DNA of 49,950 bases from assembly GCA_037384065.1 (NCBI GenBank), contig JARROJ010000029.1, positions 1 to 49,950 on the forward strand, read 5' to 3'. The notes beneath the pieces are model-generated. The model saw only the letters and a program-made list of their open reading frames with translations. It was not told where the DNA came from and ran no database searches. This DNA comes from JABDPF01 sp037384065. GTDB lineage: Bacteria > Pseudomonadota > Gammaproteobacteria > Xanthomonadales > SZUA-36. Numbering within the stretch: position 1 is the stretch's first letter; each line of letters opens with the position of its first letter. This document shows positions 32,787 to 41,935 of the stretch, piece after piece. Position numbers and translations under genes: made by a program.

Positions 32787-33446
32787 CTAGGCGTCCTGCT
32801 CCGCGAGAACGAGTTCGACTTCGGGCAGCGCCGCACGGCGTTGCGGTTTGCCGTCGATCGGACTCGGCGGCGCCTGCCGCAGGTGAACCGGCTCGAACAC
32901 GGCCAGTTCGAGCGTGCGTCCGTCGAGCTCGGTGACGATCAGTTCGATCGGCCGGTGCTCGCCGTTGAACCAGCGGATCTGGCGTTGCTCCTGGCTGAAC
33001 GGAATGCCCCGGTCGCGAAAGAACAGGATCACGGTCTCTGACGATTCGGCGAACAGGTGCAGCGCGACGCGCGTGTGCGGCCCCGCGGTGCCGTCCAGCA
33101 CCGAGCCGACCAGGCGCGGGTTGAATTCCTCGAGCAGGCGCATGGCCTGCACGGCCGTCCGGCGCAACGCCAGGAGGTTTTCATCGTGCGCCTCGCCGCC
33201 GTACAGGTCGAGGTAGCGGAACAGCGCCTCCTTGACCTCGATGTTGCTCGGGAGCGCGAGCCGGTCGCTCACGCCGATCCGCTCGGCGGCTTTCTTTTTC
33301 GCGCTGTGGTAATTCGGCTGGCCCTCGGTCGCGATGATCCGTGCGGCCTCTGCGGCCACGCCCATGCGGGCCTGCTGCAGACGGCGCAACTGGCGTGACG
33401 CAGCGCGGTCAGTAGATCTCGTACGGGTTTTCTTCGAGCGCGGCAT
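32787..33446 (-). CDS. conserved protein of unknown function overlapping mrcA
   Basis: This encodes 219 residues. The start at 33446 is supported by AAGGAG. It overlaps the end of mrcA by 38 bp in another frame. The N-terminus is very basic (MPRSKKTRTRSTDRAASRQL). Next comes ARMGVAAEAARIIATEGQPN, then YHSAKKKAAERIG and a helical part, PSNIEVKEALFRYLDLYGGE. The C-terminal half has alternating beta-like stretches (VALHLFAESSETVILFFRDR; PIELIVTELDGRTLELAVF). I recognise the pattern as a conserved gammaproteobacterial hypothetical, but no function. Coupling with PBP1A may reflect operon structure only. Confidence 0.75.
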   Translation of the reverse strand: MPRSKKTRTRSTDRAASRQLRRLQQARMGVAAEAARIIATEGQPNYHSAKKKAAERIGVSDRLALPSNIEVKEALFRYLDLYGGEAHDENLLALRRTAVQAMRLLEEFNPRLVGSVLDGTAGPHTRVALHLFAESSETVILFFRDRGIPFSQEQRQIRWFNGEHRPIELIVTELDGRTLELAVFEPVHLRQAPPSPIDGKPQRRAALPEVELVLAEQDA

Positions 33447-35907
33447 CGTCGGTTTCTCCTTCGGGGCGATCCTGCATGGGCGGCATGCGCCCCACCTCGA
33501 ATATTTCCATGATGGTGCCTTCGCTATCAAGCGGAGCGAGCAGACCGGTTTTCGGGTCGATGCGCGCCTGCGCCAAACCGTCCGGCATTTCGGGTACCGA
33601 TTCTTCCACGCCGTCCAGCGCTTCGGCCATGTACTCGATCCAGACGGGCAGGGCGGCCCGTCCGCCCTGTTCGTTGCGCCCCAGCGGTTCATGACTGTCG
33701 AAACCCACCCATACCGTCGTCACCAGGTGGTCGTTGTACCCGGAGAACCAGGCATCGCGCTGTTCATTGGTAGTCCCGGTCTTGCCGGCGAGGTCGCGGC
33801 GGCCGAGCTCCATCGCCCGCCGGCCCGTGCCACGGCGCACGACGTCCATCATCATCGAACGCACCAGGTAGGCGTTCTGGGCCGAAATGACGCGCGGCGC
33901 CAACGTCGTCTCGGTCCGCGGTTTCGGTCGTTCCCCGGCCGTGTCGCCGGTCTCGGCGGTCGATTGAACGGACTCGCTGTCGGTGACGATACCGAGTGGT
34001 TTGAACTCGGGTTCGGTCGCGGTGTCATCCGCGGCGACGGAGTCCTCCACGGCGTCGGGGTCGCAGTCCTCGCAGGTGATCGATGGTTTCGTGCGGTAAA
34101 CGACCTCGCCGTCGATGTCGGTGATGCGGGTGATGTAGCGCGGCGAAACGAGGTAGCCGCCGTTCGCGAACACGGCGTAGGCGCGCGCCATCGACAGCGG
34201 GGTCAGTGACGCGGTGCCGAGCGCCATCGAGAGATTGGCGGGGATGTCGTCCCGGGCGAAGCCGAAGCGGGTGACGTAATCGACCGCGTACTCGACGCCG
34301 ATATCCCGCAACAGGCGGATCGAGACGAGGTTGCGGGAATTGACCAGCGCTTCGCGCAGGCGGGTCGGACCGTAAAATTTCTGGCTGAAGTTTTCCGGTT
34401 TCCAGGTTCTTTCGAGTTCATCATCGTCAAATACGATCGGCGCGTCGTTGATCAGCGTGGCGACGGTCGCGCCCTGATTCAGCGCCGCCGAGTACACGAA
34501 CGGCTTGAAACTGGACCCGGGCTGGCGGCGGCCCTGCGTGATCCGGTTGAACTTGCTGCGGGCGAAGTCGTACCCGCCGACCAGCGCCTTGATGTCGCCG
34601 GTTTTCGGGTCCAGCGAAACCAGGGCGGCCTCGACTTCGGGTAATTGCGCCAGCTGCCAGCTGCCGTCGTCGTGCAGCCGTGCGCGGATGATGTCGCCCG
34701 GCGCCATGATGTCGTGAACGGTTTCCGGTTTCCGGCCCTTGCGGTCGCGGTCGATGAACGGCGCGGCCCAGGTCATGTCGTCCAGGTTCAGCGCGACGGT
34801 CTGTCCGTTGCGCAGGAACACCACGGCAAAGGCGTCCTCGACTTCCAGGACGAGGCCGGGCTCGAGGCCCGAGATCGGGCGGTAGGGCGCCAGCGCGTCG
34901 AGCCAGTCATCCGTCGAAACGCGGTCCGCGAGATCGACCTGGTCCTCGATACCCCGGTAGCCGTGACGCTGGTCGTATTCCTCGAGCCCCTTGGCCACGG
35001 CCAGGTTCGCCGCCGATTGCAGGCGGCTGTCGATCGTCGTGTACACCTCGTAGCCGCCGGTGTAGGCCGCGGAGCCGAGCAGGCGGAGCGACTGGACCCG
35101 CACCATTTCCGCGACGTACGGCGCCGAGATTTCGGCGATCGCGCCATGGTAGTAGGCGCGGTCTTCCTCGCGGACCGCGCGGGTATGCTGCGCCTCGTCG
35201 ATGAAGCCCAGTTCCAGCATGCGGCTGAGGACGTAATTGCGCCGTTCGGTCGCGCGCTCCGGCGAGGTGATCGGATTGATGCGTGACGGCGCCTTGGGCA
35301 GCGCCGCGATCATGGCGCATTGCGCCAGCGTCAGCTGGCGGGGCGCCTTGCCGTAATAGACTTCCGCCGCGGCGCCGACACCGTAGGCCCGGTGACCGAG
35401 GAAAATCTTGTTGAGGTACAGCTCGAGAATCCGGTCCTTGTCGAGTTCGCGCTCGATTTTCAGCGCGAGGAACGCCTCCTTGATCTTGCGCGTGAACGTC
35501 TTTTCGTTGGTCAGGAAGAAATTCCGGGCGAGCTGCTGGGTGATCGTGCTGCCGCCGATCGTCCGCTCGCCGGTCGTGAGCAGCGACCAGACTGCGCGAC
35601 TGATGCCCTGGTAGTCGAGCCCGAAGTGCTCATAGAAACGGGCGTCCTCGCCGGCCATGAAGGCCTGGGTGAGGCAGTCCGGAAGCTCGTCGATGGTCAT
35701 CGGGATGCGGCGCTTCTCGCCGAAAATGCCCAGCAATCGGCCGTCGCTGCTGTAGACGCGCAACGGGACCTGCATCTGCACGTCGTGCAGGGTTTCGACG
35801 TCCGGCAGATCCCGCCCGAACGCCAGCCAGGCGACACCGACGGCTGCGACGCCGAGCAACGCGGAAACGAGCAACAGGACGATTGCCCACCGAAAAAGTT
35901 TCTTCAC
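33409..35907 (-). CDS. mrcA: penicillin-binding protein 1A
   Basis: This encodes 832 residues from a GTG with AGGA upstream. It is a bifunctional peptidoglycan synthase of the inner membrane: an N-terminal membrane anchor (about 6-28) and glycosyltransferase domain (GEDARFYEHFGLDYQGISRA, GGSTITQQLARNFFL). An OB-like insert follows. The transpeptidase domain has the catalytic SxxK in PGSSFKPFVYSA, the SxN motif in NSRNLVS and KTGTT. A 40-residue acidic, low-complexity insert with a CEDC pair lies between SxN and KTG. It is divergent from pilM, as in many pseudomonads and xanthomonads. Confidence 0.96.
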   Translation of the reverse strand: MKKLFRWAIVLLLVSALLGVAAVGVAWLAFGRDLPDVETLHDVQMQVPLRVYSSDGRLLGIFGEKRRIPMTIDELPDCLTQAFMAGEDARFYEHFGLDYQGISRAVWSLLTTGERTIGGSTITQQLARNFFLTNEKTFTRKIKEAFLALKIERELDKDRILELYLNKIFLGHRAYGVGAAAEVYYGKAPRQLTLAQCAMIAALPKAPSRINPITSPERATERRNYVLSRMLELGFIDEAQHTRAVREEDRAYYHGAIAEISAPYVAEMVRVQSLRLLGSAAYTGGYEVYTTIDSRLQSAANLAVAKGLEEYDQRHGYRGIEDQVDLADRVSTDDWLDALAPYRPISGLEPGLVLEVEDAFAVVFLRNGQTVALNLDDMTWAAPFIDRDRKGRKPETVHDIMAPGDIIRARLHDDGSWQLAQLPEVEAALVSLDPKTGDIKALVGGYDFARSKFNRITQGRRQPGSSFKPFVYSAALNQGATVATLINDAPIVFDDDELERTWKPENFSQKFYGPTRLREALVNSRNLVSIRLLRDIGVEYAVDYVTRFGFARDDIPANLSMALGTASLTPLSMARAYAVFANGGYLVSPRYITRITDIDGEVVYRTKPSITCEDCDPDAVEDSVAADDTATEPEFKPLGIVTDSESVQSTAETGDTAGERPKPRTETTLAPRVISAQNAYLVRSMMMDVVRRGTGRRAMELGRRDLAGKTGTTNEQRDAWFSGYNDHLVTTVWVGFDSHEPLGRNEQGGRAALPVWIEYMAEALDGVEESVPEMPDGLAQARIDPKTGLLAPLDSEGTIMEIFEVGRMPPMQDRPEGETDDAALEENPYEIY

Positions 35908-36122
35908 AAAAAAATCCTGCTATGCTATTAACCTGAAGACGGATCTTCGAGTATCGGGTCAGTACGATACGATATTCTACGGCAAGCAGGGAAGCGGCCA
36001 GTCTGTCACCGGCACGAAACACGTGCACTCTACGCCAGCTTTCCCTTGCCCGAACCCGGTCTTCACGAACGGTTTGAGCTGTTGGGCGGACTCGCCGCCG
36101 GAACGAAATTTGCAACCCGGCA

Positions 36123-36151
36123 TTGAGATACGGACCAATATCTGTTAAAAA
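36123..36151 (+). promoter_or_regulatory. candidate promoter of the pilMNOPQ operon
   Basis: TTGAGA (36123-36128) and TAAAAA (36146-36151) are 17 bp apart, about 50 bp before the pilM start. It lies in the 296-bp mrcA-pilM gap, which shows no gene. The rest of that gap presumably holds the mrcA promoter near 35920-35950 (minus strand). Confidence 0.4.
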
Positions 36152-36203
36152 CTAGTTCAGGAAGTGTCAATAACCCATTGTCGAACAAAGGATTGGGGGC
36201 AAT

Positions 36204-37262
36204 TTGAAACTGTTAGGCACAAAATCACCACCCCTGATGGGGTTGGACATCGGGTCTTCGAGCATCCGCTTGCTGCAGCTTTCCCGACATGGATCCTCCT
36301 ATCGCGTCGACCATTTTGCGATCGAACCACTGCCCTCGGGCGTGATCGTCGAAAAGTCGGTCCAGGATATCGAGGCCATCTCGGAAGCAATCCGCTCGGC
36401 GGTGCGTAACTCCGGATCGAGTTCCAAGTACTGCGCGGTCGCAGTCTCGGGCTCGGCGGTGTTCACGAAGACGATCAGTCTGCCGGCAAACCTCGCCGAA
36501 GCCGACATCGAAAGCCAGGTACAGATCGAAGCCAACCAGTACATCCCGTACCCGCTGGATGAGATCAGCCTGGATTTCGAGGTGCTCGGACCTTCACCGC
36601 GTAATGCGGACATGGTCGACATCCTGCTCGCCGCAAGCAAGAACGAAAACGTGGAGAGTCGCCAGGATGCCCTCGAGTCCCTCGGCCTGCGGACCCGCGT
36701 GGTCGACGTCGAGTCGTTCGCGATCGCCAACGCCTTCGAGTTGATTCGCGAGCGCGAGGGTATTCGCAGTTCGGAGACGGTCGGTATCTTCGACGTCGGC
36801 TCGGATCTCTCCAGTCTGCTGGTCCTGCGCAACGGGCGGGTCGTTTACACACGCGACCATCCCTTCGGCGGCAACCAGTTGACCGAGGAGATCATGCGTC
36901 GCTACGACATGACGGCGGAGCAGGCCACGTTCTTCACGCGCGACGAACCCGGTCCCGAGCACTTCGAGGACGAGGTACTCGAACCGTTCATGTTGAACGT
37001 CGTGCACCAGATCAGCCGCGCCCTGCAGTTCTACAGTTCCAGCGCCGAGTTCTCCAACATCCGGACGATCTTTCTGGCCGGATCGATGGCGGGCATCAAG
37101 GGGCTGGCGAATATCGTCGAGCAGGAGCTCGGCATCAAGACGGCCGTGGCCGACCCGGTGGCCGGGCTCGACGTCGCGCCGTCGGTCGCCGTTCAGGCGC
37201 TGAAGCGCAACGCGCCCAACCTCATGGTGGCGACGGGCCTTGCATTGAGGGGGTTTGACTGA
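36204..37262 (+). CDS. pilM: type IV pilus inner-membrane platform protein PilM
   Basis: This encodes 352 residues from a TTG preceded by GGGGG. It has an actin-like fold (MGLDIGSSSIRLLQL, VGIFDVGSDLSSLLVLRNG, IFLAGSMAGIKGLAN). It is cytoplasmic and binds the PilN N-terminal tail, linking the PilB/T motors to the alignment complex. The stop overlaps the pilN start (TGATG). The order pilM-N-O-P-Q is canonical. Confidence 0.96.
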   Translation: MKLLGTKSPPLMGLDIGSSSIRLLQLSRHGSSYRVDHFAIEPLPSGVIVEKSVQDIEAISEAIRSAVRNSGSSSKYCAVAVSGSAVFTKTISLPANLAEADIESQVQIEANQYIPYPLDEISLDFEVLGPSPRNADMVDILLAASKNENVESRQDALESLGLRTRVVDVESFAIANAFELIREREGIRSSETVGIFDVGSDLSSLLVLRNGRVVYTRDHPFGGNQLTEEIMRRYDMTAEQATFFTRDEPGPEHFEDEVLEPFMLNVVHQISRALQFYSSSAEFSNIRTIFLAGSMAGIKGLANIVEQELGIKTAVADPVAGLDVAPSVAVQALKRNAPNLMVATGLALRGFD

Positions 37263-37867
37263 TGGCGAGAATCAATCTCCTACCATGGCGTGAAGAAGCG
37301 CGCAGGGAGCGCCAGCGCCGATTCATGTACACCCTGATGGGTACGCTGATATTGGGCGCCGTACTGGTGCTGCTGGTCGGCATGTTCTTCGACCAGCGGA
37401 TCAGCGACCAGGAAGCGCGAAACCAGCGTATCCAGGTCGAAATCCAGCGCCTGGAACAGCGTATTGCGCGGATCGCCGAACTCGAGAAAACACGGGACCG
37501 GCTGATTTCCCGCAAGCAGATCATCGAATCCCTGCAGGCCAGCCGTTCCCTGACGGTCGAACTGCTCGACAAGCTGGCCAAGACGATTCCGGTCGGCGTG
37601 ACGCTGACCAACGTGCGGCAGCAGGGCACCAACCTGACGCTGCTCGGCACCAGCCAGTCCAATGCCCGGGTCTCCGCCTATCTGCAGGCGCTCGAGGGGA
37701 TGGATCTGTTCGTCGATCCCGAATTGCAGTACGTACGCGCCTCGCAGCGGCCGACCAGTCGCTACGAGACGTACGAGTTCGCGATTCGCGTCAAGCTCGA
37801 CAACACGCCTGACGAAGAAGAAAACGACGAGGCCGGAGCCATTCCGGGGGAGCAGGCCGATGCTTAA
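37262..37867 (+). CDS. pilN: type IV pilus assembly protein PilN
   Basis: This encodes 201 residues. The short cytoplasmic tail ARINLLPWREEARRERQRRF carries the INLLPWR motif that docks into PilM. One membrane segment (about 22-42) is followed by a periplasmic coiled coil (RISDQEARNQRIQVEIQRLE and on) and a ferredoxin-like domain. PilN and PilO form heterodimers of the alignment complex. Overlaps pilO by 8 bp. The tail is acidic (DEEENDEAG). Confidence 0.95.
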   Translation: MARINLLPWREEARRERQRRFMYTLMGTLILGAVLVLLVGMFFDQRISDQEARNQRIQVEIQRLEQRIARIAELEKTRDRLISRKQIIESLQASRSLTVELLDKLAKTIPVGVTLTNVRQQGTNLTLLGTSQSNARVSAYLQALEGMDLFVDPELQYVRASQRPTSRYETYEFAIRVKLDNTPDEEENDEAGAIPGEQADA

Positions 37868-38507
37868 CGAACTCAGAGACCTGGATTTCAACGACATCGG
37901 CAGCGCACCGGCTTCGGTACGGTACGTCATCCTCGGTTTCCTGCTCGCCATTATCCTGGCGATCGGCTATTTCCTGCTGATCAAGGACAAGGTGCAGCAA
38001 CTGGAGATGGTCCAGAACCTGGAAAATTCCCTGCGCGCCGAATTCGAACAGAAACAGTCCAAGGCCGCGAACCTCGAGGCCTACGAGGCGCAGCTGGCGG
38101 AAATGCAGGAACTGCTCGAAACCATGTTCCGGCAGCTGCCGAGCAAGACCGAGATGGACAAGTTGCTGGTCGACGTTTCGCAGACGGCGCTCGGCTCGGG
38201 CATCGACGTGCAGCTCTTCCAGCCGAACGCCGAGGCCTACCACGACTTTTACGCGGAGCGGCCGATTTCCGTGCGGATGCTGGGCGATTACCACCAGTTC
38301 GGTGAATTCGTCAGCGGCGTGGCCTCGCTGCCACGTGTCGTGATCCTGACGATGCACGACATCGCGTTGCGACCGGCCAATGAGCGGGACGTCGGCGCCA
38401 ACGCCGGTGACGGCCGCCTGATCCTGGAAGGCACGGTCAAGACCTATCGGTACATCGACGAAGAAGAGGCTGCGGAGATTGCAGCGGCCCAGGCAGGTGC
38501 GCCATGA
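37860..38507 (+). CDS. pilO: type IV pilus assembly protein PilO
   Basis: This encodes 215 residues. The start lies within the end of pilN. Topology is as PilN: a cytoplasmic start with LRDLDFNDIGSAPASVRYVI, a membrane segment (about 24-42), a coiled coil (EQKQSKAANLEAYEAQLAEM) and a periplasmic ferredoxin-like domain with RPISVRMLGDYHQFGEFVSG. It partners PilN and PilP. Overlaps pilP by 4 bp. Confidence 0.95.
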   Translation: MLNELRDLDFNDIGSAPASVRYVILGFLLAIILAIGYFLLIKDKVQQLEMVQNLENSLRAEFEQKQSKAANLEAYEAQLAEMQELLETMFRQLPSKTEMDKLLVDVSQTALGSGIDVQLFQPNAEAYHDFYAERPISVRMLGDYHQFGEFVSGVASLPRVVILTMHDIALRPANERDVGANAGDGRLILEGTVKTYRYIDEEEAAEIAAAQAGAP

Positions 38508-39049
38508 GAACCGCTAATCTGATTCGATGGACGGGAATTACCCTGTTGGCCCTGGCGACCGTGCTGGCCGCCGGGTGCGGTGGCCGCCAGGACGACCTCG
38601 ACCGGTATATCGCCGAAGTCAAGGAACGTCCCGCATCGCCGATTCCGCCGATTCCGCCGGTCCGCACGTACACGCCGTACCCGTACGAGGGACTGACCGG
38701 CCGCGATCCGTTCCGGCAGTCAACCACCGACGGCAGCGACACGCCGCAGACTGCCGGCAACTCGACCGGTCCCAAACCCGACCTCAACCGGCCGCGCGAA
38801 TATCTCGAGCGGTTCGAGCTCGACACCCTGGTCATGGTCGGTACCTTCGAGAAGGGTTCTTCCGAATGGGCCCTGATCAAGGATCCGGACGGGGTCGTAC
38901 ACCGTGTGGCGGTGGGGAACTACATGGGACAGAACCACGGCAAGGTGGGTTCGATTACGAACGACGAAGTCAAATTGAGCGAGTTTATCGCCGACGGTGT
39001 CGGTGGCTGGCTGGTTCGGGAAGCGTCGATTGCCCTGGAAGGCAGCTGA
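38504..39049 (+). CDS. pilP: type IV pilus pilotin-type lipoprotein PilP
   Basis: This encodes 181 residues. The signal peptide ends at a lipobox VLAAGC (Cys near 25). A proline-rich linker (SPIPPIPPVRTYTPYPYEG) leads to the HR-like beta domain, starting at about residue 100 (RFELDTLVMVGTFEKGSSEW). PilP joins the PilNO complex to the PilQ secretin in the periplasm. The pilP-pilQ gap is short, and no terminator is seen. Confidence 0.94.
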   Translation: MRTANLIRWTGITLLALATVLAAGCGGRQDDLDRYIAEVKERPASPIPPIPPVRTYTPYPYEGLTGRDPFRQSTTDGSDTPQTAGNSTGPKPDLNRPREYLERFELDTLVMVGTFEKGSSEWALIKDPDGVVHRVAVGNYMGQNHGKVGSITNDEVKLSEFIADGVGGWLVREASIALEGS

Positions 39050-39091
39050 TAAAGGCGCCGCGCAGGCGATAGATTGCAAGAGGCAATTGCT

Positions 39092-41263
39092 ATGAATAGC
39101 TACAAGGAATGCTCATCAGTGAAACCGCAAACCTGTGAGAGAGGGCGCAGCATGCGAGATATTGGAAAGGGACTTCTTAAGAGCCTGGCGATGATGCTGG
39201 CGGTCGCTCCGTTGGCAACCGTATTCGGCGCGACCAGCGTATCGGATATCGACCACGCATCGACGGCCGACGGCGCCGTGAAGATCATGCTGGCGACCAG
39301 TGGGGACACCCCACAGGTCAGCGTGTTCGCCACGGAGAGTCCACCCCGGATCGTCCTCGACCTGGCCGACACCGAGAACAACGCCGGCTCGGATGCCGTG
39401 CGGGTCGGAGCGGGCGCCGTGCAGCAATACACGGCGGTCGGCGCCGGCGGGCGCACGCGTCTCGTCGTCGACCTGAACGCTGCGGCCAATTACGACTACA
39501 TGGCCGAAGACGGCCGTGTCGTGCTGACCATCGCCGGCGGCGGCGCCGCTTCACAGGCGGCGACCGCGGTTGCGGCGGCGGGTGGCCCCGCGGTCCAGGG
39601 TGTCGATTTCCGCCTCGGTGAAAAAGGCCAGGCACGTGTGATCGTCAGCATGGATCGCCCGGGCGTCAGCATGTCGGTGAACGAAAGCAGCGACAGCCTG
39701 AGCGTCGACATTTTCGGCGCGCGCCTGCCCGACGCCCTCGACCAGCGCCTGGACGTCATGGATTTCGCGACGCCGGTTCAGTACATCGATTCCTACAATC
39801 TGAACTCCGGTGTGCGGCTCGACCTGAAAACGGCCGGCCTGTACGAACACATGGCCTACGAGTCGGGCAACGACCTCGTCATCGAAGTGAGCGAACTGGC
39901 CCGTTCCGCCCAGGTCAGCGAAGAAGTCGAAGTCAAGTTCTTCGAGGAAAAGACCTACGAAGGCGCCAAGGTCACGTTCAACTTCCAGGACATTCCGGTG
40001 CGCTCCGTGCTGCAGCTGATCGCGGACGTGTCCGATCTGAACATCGTGGTCGCCGACAGCGTGCAGGGCAACCTGACGCTGCGCCTGACCAACGTGCCCT
40101 GGGACCAGGCGCTCGACATCGTCATGGATGCGCGCAACCTGGACATGCGCAAGAACGGCAACGTGTTGTGGATCGGCCCGACCGCGGAAATCGCCGCGCG
40201 CGAGCAGCAGTTGCTGCAGGCGCAGATGGATCGCCGCATTCTCGAGCCGTTGCAGACCGTGCTGATTCCGGTCAGCTACGCCAAGGCGGAGGACCTCGCG
40301 GCCCTGATCACGGAGTCGACCAGCAGTGTCGAGACCGAGTACGGACTGCTGTCCGAGCGCGGTTCGGTGACCGTGGATTCGCGCACGAACACGCTGCTCG
40401 TAACCGATACCGCCGAGAAAATCCTGGAGATCCGTGACCTGGTCGCCGAGCTGGACTATGCCGTGCAACAGGTCCAGATCGAATCCCGCATCGTGATCGC
40501 GAGTTCCGACTTCGCGCACGAACTCGGTGTCCGCTTCGGCGTCACCGCCCTGCACCTGGGCAGTAACATCGGGGTGATCGCGGCCGACGGCTTCGCTGCC
40601 GACACGGTCAACCCGGCGATCAATCCGCGTGACGACGGCTTGCTGGATATCCCGTCGTACCCGAGCCGGTACCAGGTCAACCTGCCCGCGTCCGATCAGA
40701 ATGCATCGACGCTGGGGCTGTCGTTCCTGACCGGCGACGTGATTCTCGATCTCGAGCTTTCCGCGCTGGAATCGGAAGGCGAAGGCGAGGTCATTTCGAC
40801 GCCGCGCGTCATCACGGCGAACCAGGCGGAGGCCTTTATCCAGCAGGGTGTCGAGATTCCGTATGAGAACTCGACCTCTTCGGGCGCCACCGCCGTCCAG
40901 TTCAAGGAAGCCGTGCTCGAGCTTCGCGTAACGCCGCTGATCACGCCGGACAACCGGGTGCAGATGGACCTGAACGTCAAGCAGGATACGGTTGGCGAGA
41001 TCTACCAGACCGCACGTGGCGGGTCCGTACCGTCGATCGATACGCGTGAACTCGAAACCACCGTGCTGGTCGCCAACGGCGACACCGTGGTCCTCGGCGG
41101 TATCTTCCAGGACGAGGTGTCCTCCCGCGAGGAGAAGGTGCCGTGGCTGGGTGACGTGCCGGGCGTGGGCGCGCTGTTCCGCCGTCGGGCCAACGACTCG
41201 CAGAAGCGCGAACTGCTGATCTTCGTCACGCCTTCGATCGTCGAAGACCGGCCGATCTTCTAA
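39092..41263 (+). CDS. pilQ: type IV pilus secretin PilQ
   Basis: This encodes 723 residues from 39092 (AGAGG upstream). A second good start at 39152 (GAGAGG upstream) begins MRDIGKGLLKSLAMMLAVAP and gives a more classical signal peptide. Two AMIN domains (roughly 50-140 and 165-260) bind peptidoglycan. They are followed by the STN/N0 domain (GAKVTFNFQDIPVRSVLQLI), the secretin N1 domain, and the secretin beta-barrel ending with REEKVPWLGDVPGVGALFRR and ELLIFVTPSIV. It forms the outer-membrane pore for the pilus. A terminator follows, so the usual aroK-aroB genes are not in this unit. Confidence 0.96.
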   Translation: MNSYKECSSVKPQTCERGRSMRDIGKGLLKSLAMMLAVAPLATVFGATSVSDIDHASTADGAVKIMLATSGDTPQVSVFATESPPRIVLDLADTENNAGSDAVRVGAGAVQQYTAVGAGGRTRLVVDLNAAANYDYMAEDGRVVLTIAGGGAASQAATAVAAAGGPAVQGVDFRLGEKGQARVIVSMDRPGVSMSVNESSDSLSVDIFGARLPDALDQRLDVMDFATPVQYIDSYNLNSGVRLDLKTAGLYEHMAYESGNDLVIEVSELARSAQVSEEVEVKFFEEKTYEGAKVTFNFQDIPVRSVLQLIADVSDLNIVVADSVQGNLTLRLTNVPWDQALDIVMDARNLDMRKNGNVLWIGPTAEIAAREQQLLQAQMDRRILEPLQTVLIPVSYAKAEDLAALITESTSSVETEYGLLSERGSVTVDSRTNTLLVTDTAEKILEIRDLVAELDYAVQQVQIESRIVIASSDFAHELGVRFGVTALHLGSNIGVIAADGFAADTVNPAINPRDDGLLDIPSYPSRYQVNLPASDQNASTLGLSFLTGDVILDLELSALESEGEGEVISTPRVITANQAEAFIQQGVEIPYENSTSSGATAVQFKEAVLELRVTPLITPDNRVQMDLNVKQDTVGEIYQTARGGSVPSIDTRELETTVLVANGDTVVLGGIFQDEVSSREEKVPWLGDVPGVGALFRRRANDSQKRELLIFVTPSIVEDRPIF

Positions 41264-41279
41264 AACGTTCGTCGCCGTC

Positions 41280-41319
41280 TATAATGAGCGCCCGGGCCTC
41301 GTGCCCGGGCGTATTTTTT
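41280..41319 (+). terminator. terminator of pilMNOPQ, with a TATAAT at its 5' edge
   Basis: CGCCCGGGC (41289-41297) pairs with GCCCGGGCG (41303-41311), followed by TATTTTTT. It ends 14 bp before the msrC start codon. A perfect TATAAT (41280-41285) lies just before it, with no fair -35 at 17 bp. If this is a real promoter, msrC transcripts would start inside the hairpin and escape it. Confidence 0.8.
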
Positions 41320-41332
41320 CGGGGCTGGAAAA

Positions 41333-41806
41333 ATGACCTTCATCATCGACAGGCAGGCTGATTCGAACGCGCTTCTGCGGCAGGCGCAGGCCCTGCTGGC
41401 GGACTGCGGCGACGCCGTGGCCAACGCCGCCAACCTGGCGTCTTTCCTGTTCCACGTGCTGGACGACGTCAACTGGGTCGGTTTCTATTTCGTCTCCGGG
41501 GACGAGTTGCTGGTCGGGCCGTTCCAGGGCAAGCCGGCCTGTGTCCGTATTCCGCTGGGCCGGGGCGTATGCGGTACGGCGGCGGCGACGCGCACCGTGC
41601 AGCGCGTCGACGACGTGCACGCCTTTGCCGGACACATCGCCTGCGATGCCGATACCCGCTCGGAAATCGTGCTGCCGCTCGTTCGCGGAACGAACCTGTT
41701 GGGCGTGCTGGACCTCGACAGCCCCAGGGTCGAGCGCTTTACACCGGACGACCAGGCGTTCCTGGAGCAGATCGCCGGCGCCTACCTGGCCTCGCTGGAC
41801 AACTGA
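41333..41806 (+). CDS. msrC: free methionine-(R)-sulfoxide reductase (GAF type)
   Basis: This encodes 157 residues forming one GAF domain. It reduces free methionine-R-sulfoxide using a cysteine disulfide relay. The three key cysteines are Cys70, Cys80 and Cys104, with the spacing (10 and 24) of the E. coli enzyme. Matches include VNWVGFYFV, LVGPFQGKPAC, IPLGRGVCGTAA, and RSEIVLPLV. It is separated from pilQ by a terminator and is followed by a 129-bp gap without a gene. Confidence 0.93.
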   Translation: MTFIIDRQADSNALLRQAQALLADCGDAVANAANLASFLFHVLDDVNWVGFYFVSGDELLVGPFQGKPACVRIPLGRGVCGTAAATRTVQRVDDVHAFAGHIACDADTRSEIVLPLVRGTNLLGVLDLDSPRVERFTPDDQAFLEQIAGAYLASLDN

Positions 41807-41935
41807 GCGGCGCCCCGGGCCGGGCGGTCGCTCCAGGCTGTTCGCCGCGCCGTTGTGCACGCGGATTTCTTCCGTCGCTCAGTCCGCGTTCCCGACGGCG
41901 GCCGACCGTGCGCCGCCGTCCGGAGCACCCAGGCA

